A DNA stretch of 64,000 nucleotides from Bacteroidota bacterium (GTDB taxonomy: Bacteria > Bacteroidota > Rhodothermia > Rhodothermales > Rubricoccaceae), in NCBI GenBank assembly GCA_039821555.1, contig JBCBNX010000014.1:1-64000 (forward strand). Reading direction: 5' to 3'. A program made the position numbers and the translations under genes. Shown piece by piece: positions 61,351 to 64,000 of the stretch (the first letter of the stretch is position 1; every line of letters begins with the position of its first letter). Under the pieces are notes generated by a model, which was given only the letters and a program-made list of their open reading frames with translations, was not told the origin of the DNA and made no database searches.

Positions 61351-61487
61351 CGGCTCCCCCCGTCTTGCGTCGCCTCCGCTCACGTTCGTTCGCTCCGCTC
61401 CTCAGACTGTCCCCCTCACACGTGAGGGGGACAGCTTGACCGCCGCCCCTGACTCTCAACAGCGCGCGCGTCAAGCGGGGGGAGCCG
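61351..61487. repeat. structured palindromic element, copy D
   Basis: Outer arms CGGCTCCCCCCG (61351-61362) and CGGGGGGAGCCG (61476-61487). Inner hairpin CTGTCCCCCTCAC / GTGAGGGGGACAG (61407-61434), followed by a CTTGAC / GTCAAG stem. It ends 10 bases before the stop of the minus-strand MmeI-like gene. A degenerate GGCTCCCGCCGTCCTGC lies just before it (61333). Confidence 0.85.
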
Positions 61488-61497
61488 CCCCAGCACC

Positions 61498-64000
61498 TCA
61501 GACCGCGTACGCCCCGTCGGCGTGCTGCACGAGGCCCAACTCGGCCAGCGCGTCCAGCACCTCGGCGGCGGGGCGGGGTGTGAGGCTCGCGAACCGCGCG
61601 GCGACGGCGGCGGGCGTGCTGGCCCCGGCGGCGACAGCCTGGCGCACGGCCACCATCTGCGCGGCGAGCGCGTCGGGCCACGGGCGGACGGCGGGCGCGG
61701 CGTCCTCGGCGGGCGCGGGCGGGGTTTCGAGGGCGAGGCCGGTCTGCGCGGCGTCGGGGGCCTGGAACGCGGGGCGGAGGTAGCGCACGGTCCCGGCGGC
61801 CTCCTCGGCGCGGCGGGCGGCGTTGAGCGCCACGAGGCGGTCCAGCACGGCGGCGCGGAACGACGGGGCCTCGGCACCCTGTCCTCCAGCGAGGTCGCTC
61901 CAGCCGTAGGCGGCGAGCACGGCGCGGTCGAGCTGGCGGTGGAGGTCGAGGAGCGTGTGGGCGAGGCCGTGGTCGGCGGCGGTTTGCTCCTTGGGGGTGA
62001 GGTTGCGGCCCGCGCGCAGCGCCTCGACGGCGTTGTAGAGGTCCGTCAGGCCGAGGTCCGGGTGCGTTTCCTGTTGACGCTTGCGGTGCGCGTCGATGGC
62101 CTCGCCGAGGTGCCTGATTCTTTTCTTTTGCTCGTCCGTCGCCGTGGGGAAGGGAAACGGCTCAAAGCACTTTCTCTTGAAATACCGTGGATCGTTTCCA
62201 ATCCCGAGCTTGCCGCCTGCTGCGAGCGCCCACTCGACATGGACGGCGCTCGACAGGATACCGAGGTGAAAGCCGTCGTCCAGAGCAATCGCTAGCAATG
62301 CGTTGTCGGGTGCGACGTCGCCTTCCAGAAATACGAAAAAGCGATGCTTTGCAGTCTCCGGGGTGACGATAAACCTGTCGAGATCACTCATCGTAACTCG
62401 TAGGTCTTCTCTAAGCCGACGATGCAACCACCAGTTTTCACGCAGAGTCTTGCTGCGATTGGTTTCACGCACAGGCTTGACTTCGCGCAATACGTGCTCA
62501 TAGACCGTCGGGAAGCGTTCGCGGGCCTCGCTATCGGTCAAACCAAATAGATCAATGACGAACACGCCACGCGCAGTCTGAGTCAGATCGCGCCCATTGC
62601 GATAGGGTCGGATGACGGTCTCGACTTCGGGTACGGTTCCATATCCGAGTTGCTTGGCCTCCTCGCGAGTGACGATAAATCCCGATCCGCCTAGCTCTAA
62701 GCCGCGACTACACAGTCCGCTTTTCGAGTTCAAAGGCTCTGCTTTCGATACGTCTGCTCCAACAGTCAAATCGGCATTGAGCGCACCGAGGTACTCGAAA
62801 ATGTCAATGTCTGCGATACCGTCGCCGTCCTCGTCGCGCTCGTCCGTCACTACGGCCAGCCGTCCGGCCTCGGCGTCGAAGGCGTCGGCCCGCGCGCCCG
62901 TCGTCATCGCCACGCGCACGTCGGCGGCGTCAGCGGAGTCCACCCACGGGTGGTCCGGCACCGCGAACGCTAGCGCCAGCGCAGGGGCCTCGCACGCGCC
63001 GTCGAACAGCCCGTCCGCGCCGGGATTCGCCCCCACGTCCGCGCCCGCGAGGTGCCGCTCCACGACGCGGCGGTTGAAGGTCTGCGGAAGCGAGTTCGTC
63101 GTCACCAGGCCGAAGCGCTGCGCCTCGCCGCGCCGGACGGCCTCGGCGGCGCGGTGCCACCAGAACATCACGAAGTCCGCCGAGTCGGGCACGGCGGGGT
63201 AGGCCGCGCGGAGGCGTTCGGTGTAGGCGTCGCCCAGCGCCTCGCGCATGCGGCTGGCCCCGAGAAACGGCGGGTTGCCGACGATGAAGTCGGCGTCGGG
63301 CCATGCAGCTTGTTTGGGCGCGGGGGTGCCGTCCTCGGTCAACACCGCGTCGCGGTGCTCGACCTGGCCGTAGCCTTCCAGGACGGGCTCCGGGAGCGGC
63401 TGGCTGGCGCCGTAGCGGGCGCGGTGCCACTGGAGGTAGCCGATCCAGAGCACGAGGTCGGCGATGGCGGCGGCGCGGGCGTTCACCTCCAGGCCGCGCA
63501 TCTGGCGGGGCGTCACGCCAAAGCCCTCGCCTGCGGCCTCGCCCACGAGTTGCTCGGCGGCGCGGCGGGCCTCGTCTTCGAGCGCCTTCAGCCCGGCGAA
63601 CGTCACGTAGAGGAAGTTGCCGCTGCCGCACGCCGGGTCGAGGACGCGCACCGTCGCGAGGCGGCTCAGGAAGCCCGCCAGCACGGCCCGCGCCTCGTTG
63701 CGGCGTTTGGTGCGGGTGCTCGCGTTCGTCGCCGCCTCCGCCTGCTCGATGAGCCGCGTGGCTGCCGCCCGCGCGCCGTCCCACTCCGCCCGCAGCGGCT
63801 CCAGAATCGTCGGGCCTACGAGGCGTTCGACATAGGCGCGCGGCGTGAAGTGCGCGCCCAGCTTGTGCCGCTCCGCCGGGTCGAGCGCCCGCTCCAAGAG
63901 CGTCCCGAAGATCGACGGCTCCACGTCCGACCAGTCCGAGCGCGCGGCGTCGAGGAGGGCGGCCCGCTGCGCCGCGTCGAGGCGTGGCGCGCGGGTGTCC
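61498..64000 (-). CDS. MmeI-like type IIL restriction-modification DNA methyltransferase (partial, N-terminus beyond window)
   Basis: The frame is open from the window edge at 64000 to the TGA at 61498 (833 codons seen), so the start and probably an N-terminal nuclease part are missing. Seen in order: [21 protein letters not shown] and [15 protein letters not shown], an MmeI-type lead-in; SAM motif I in [15 protein letters not shown]; adenine-N6 motif [12 protein letters not shown]; a TRD-like region; the MmeI_C-like [33 protein letters not shown]; and a C-terminal winged helix (LAALMVAVRQ-type, ending [12 protein letters not shown]). Predicted DNA adenine methyltransferase; whether it also cuts cannot be judged. 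Codon use is very GC-rich except for an A/T-richer central segment from about 62120 to 62840. Confidence 0.9.
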   Translation of the reverse strand, partial: DTRAPRLDAAQRAALLDAARSDWSDVEPSIFGTLLERALDPAERHKLGAHFTPRAYVERLVGPTILEPLRAEWDGARAAATRLIEQAEAATNASTRTKRRNEARAVLAGFLSRLATVRVLDPACGSGNFLYVTFAGLKALEDEARRAAEQLVGEAAGEGFGVTPRQMRGLEVNARAAAIADLVLWIGYLQWHRARYGASQPLPEPVLEGYGQVEHRDAVLTEDGTPAPKQAAWPDADFIVGNPPFLGASRMREALGDAYTERLRAAYPAVPDSADFVMFWWHRAAEAVRRGEAQRFGLVTTNSLPQTFNRRVVERHLAGADVGANPGADGLFDGACEAPALALAFAVPDHPWVDSADAADVRVAMTTGARADAFDAEAGRLAVVTDERDEDGDGIADIDIFEYLGALNADLTVGADVSKAEPLNSKSGLCSRGLELGGSGFIVTREEAKQLGYGTVPEVETVIRPYRNGRDLTQTARGVFVIDLFGLTDSEARERFPTVYEHVLREVKPVRETNRSKTLRENWWLHRRLREDLRVTMSDLDRFIVTPETAKHRFFVFLEGDVAPDNALLAIALDDGFHLGILSSAVHVEWALAAGGKLGIGNDPRYFKRKCFEPFPFPTATDEQKKRIRHLGEAIDAHRKRQQETHPDLGLTDLYNAVEALRAGRNLTPKEQTAADHGLAHTLLDLHRQLDRAVLAAYGWSDLAGGQGAEAPSFRAAVLDRLVALNAARRAEEAAGTVRYLRPAFQAPDAAQTGLALETPPAPAEDAAPAVRPWPDALAAQMVAVRQAVAAGASTPAAVAARFASLTPRPAAEVLDALAELGLVQHADGAYAV

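Larger units (their letters stand above)
60838..61497. other. 660-bp gene-free region filled with palindromic elements
   Basis: Between the DUF559 gene and the MmeI-like gene. It contains copies B, C and D of the palindromic element, separated by 105 and 137 bases. The spacers carry no supported gene. Open frames here are byproducts of the GC-rich repeats. Confidence 0.8.

Noticed and set aside
60317..61487. CRISPR array
   Set aside because: The repeats are long, imperfect, internally palindromic and irregularly spaced, with a gene between them; they do not have the short-repeat/unique-spacer pattern.

Overview
The window looks like the chromosome of a high-GC, aerobic member of the Rhodothermota/Rhodothermales (the Salinibacter, Rhodothermus and Rubricoccus neighbourhood of the old Bacteroidetes). 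The reasons are gene content seen in the translations: a type IX secretion C-terminal signal, DUF5916 outer-membrane-like proteins, DUF4293, DUF3276/PUR, DUF2853 and a probable DUF3822 next to rsmD, a CruF/CrtB carotenoid pair, and TPR serine/threonine kinases paired with an ECF sigma factor. No RNA genes, CRISPR arrays, prophages or insertion sequences were found by eye. The genus call is an inference, because no 16S sequence lies here.

Left third (1-24.7 kb): two tandem choice-of-anchor B secreted proteins, the first cut by the window edge. Next comes a minus-strand run of a LOV-domain (blue-light) histidine kinase, cruF, crtB and a short asparaginase. A BlaI-like repressor and an M56 metallopeptidase/DUF4097 protein lie divergent to it, with two matching inverted repeats flanking their promoter. 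Then come two paralogous DUF5916 barrels, a DoxX-like protein, a CIRCE heat-shock operator before an unrecognised gene, an aminopeptidase P, a sulfotransferase, an APH-like phosphotransferase and an S41 C-terminal processing protease.

Middle (24.8-41 kb): an exbB / small membrane protein / exbD / exbD cluster for TonB-type energy coupling, DUF4293, an EamA transporter, a GT2 glycosyltransferase, a B3/B4-domain protein, and a giant TPR kinase with its ECF sigma factor. These are divergent from three secreted proteins, the last of which (PKD/PPC type) is split by an in-frame TGA. A thioredoxin, a GT4 glycosyltransferase and a SleB-like hydrolase follow.

Right third (41-64 kb): housekeeping and biosynthesis genes. 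Vitamin B6 is represented by pdxB and pdxJ, with era between them; then a DUF3822-like gene, rsmD and coaD; a bifunctional nuclease; hisD-hisC; PUR; a secreted trypsin-like/TPR protease; purine nucleoside phosphorylase; a frameshifted CASTOR/POLLUX-type channel; and a histidine kinase with an OmpR regulator. The end holds four copies of a structured palindromic element, two of which bracket a DUF559 nuclease gene, followed by an MmeI-like type IIL restriction-methylation enzyme that runs off the window and has an A/T-richer target-recognition segment.
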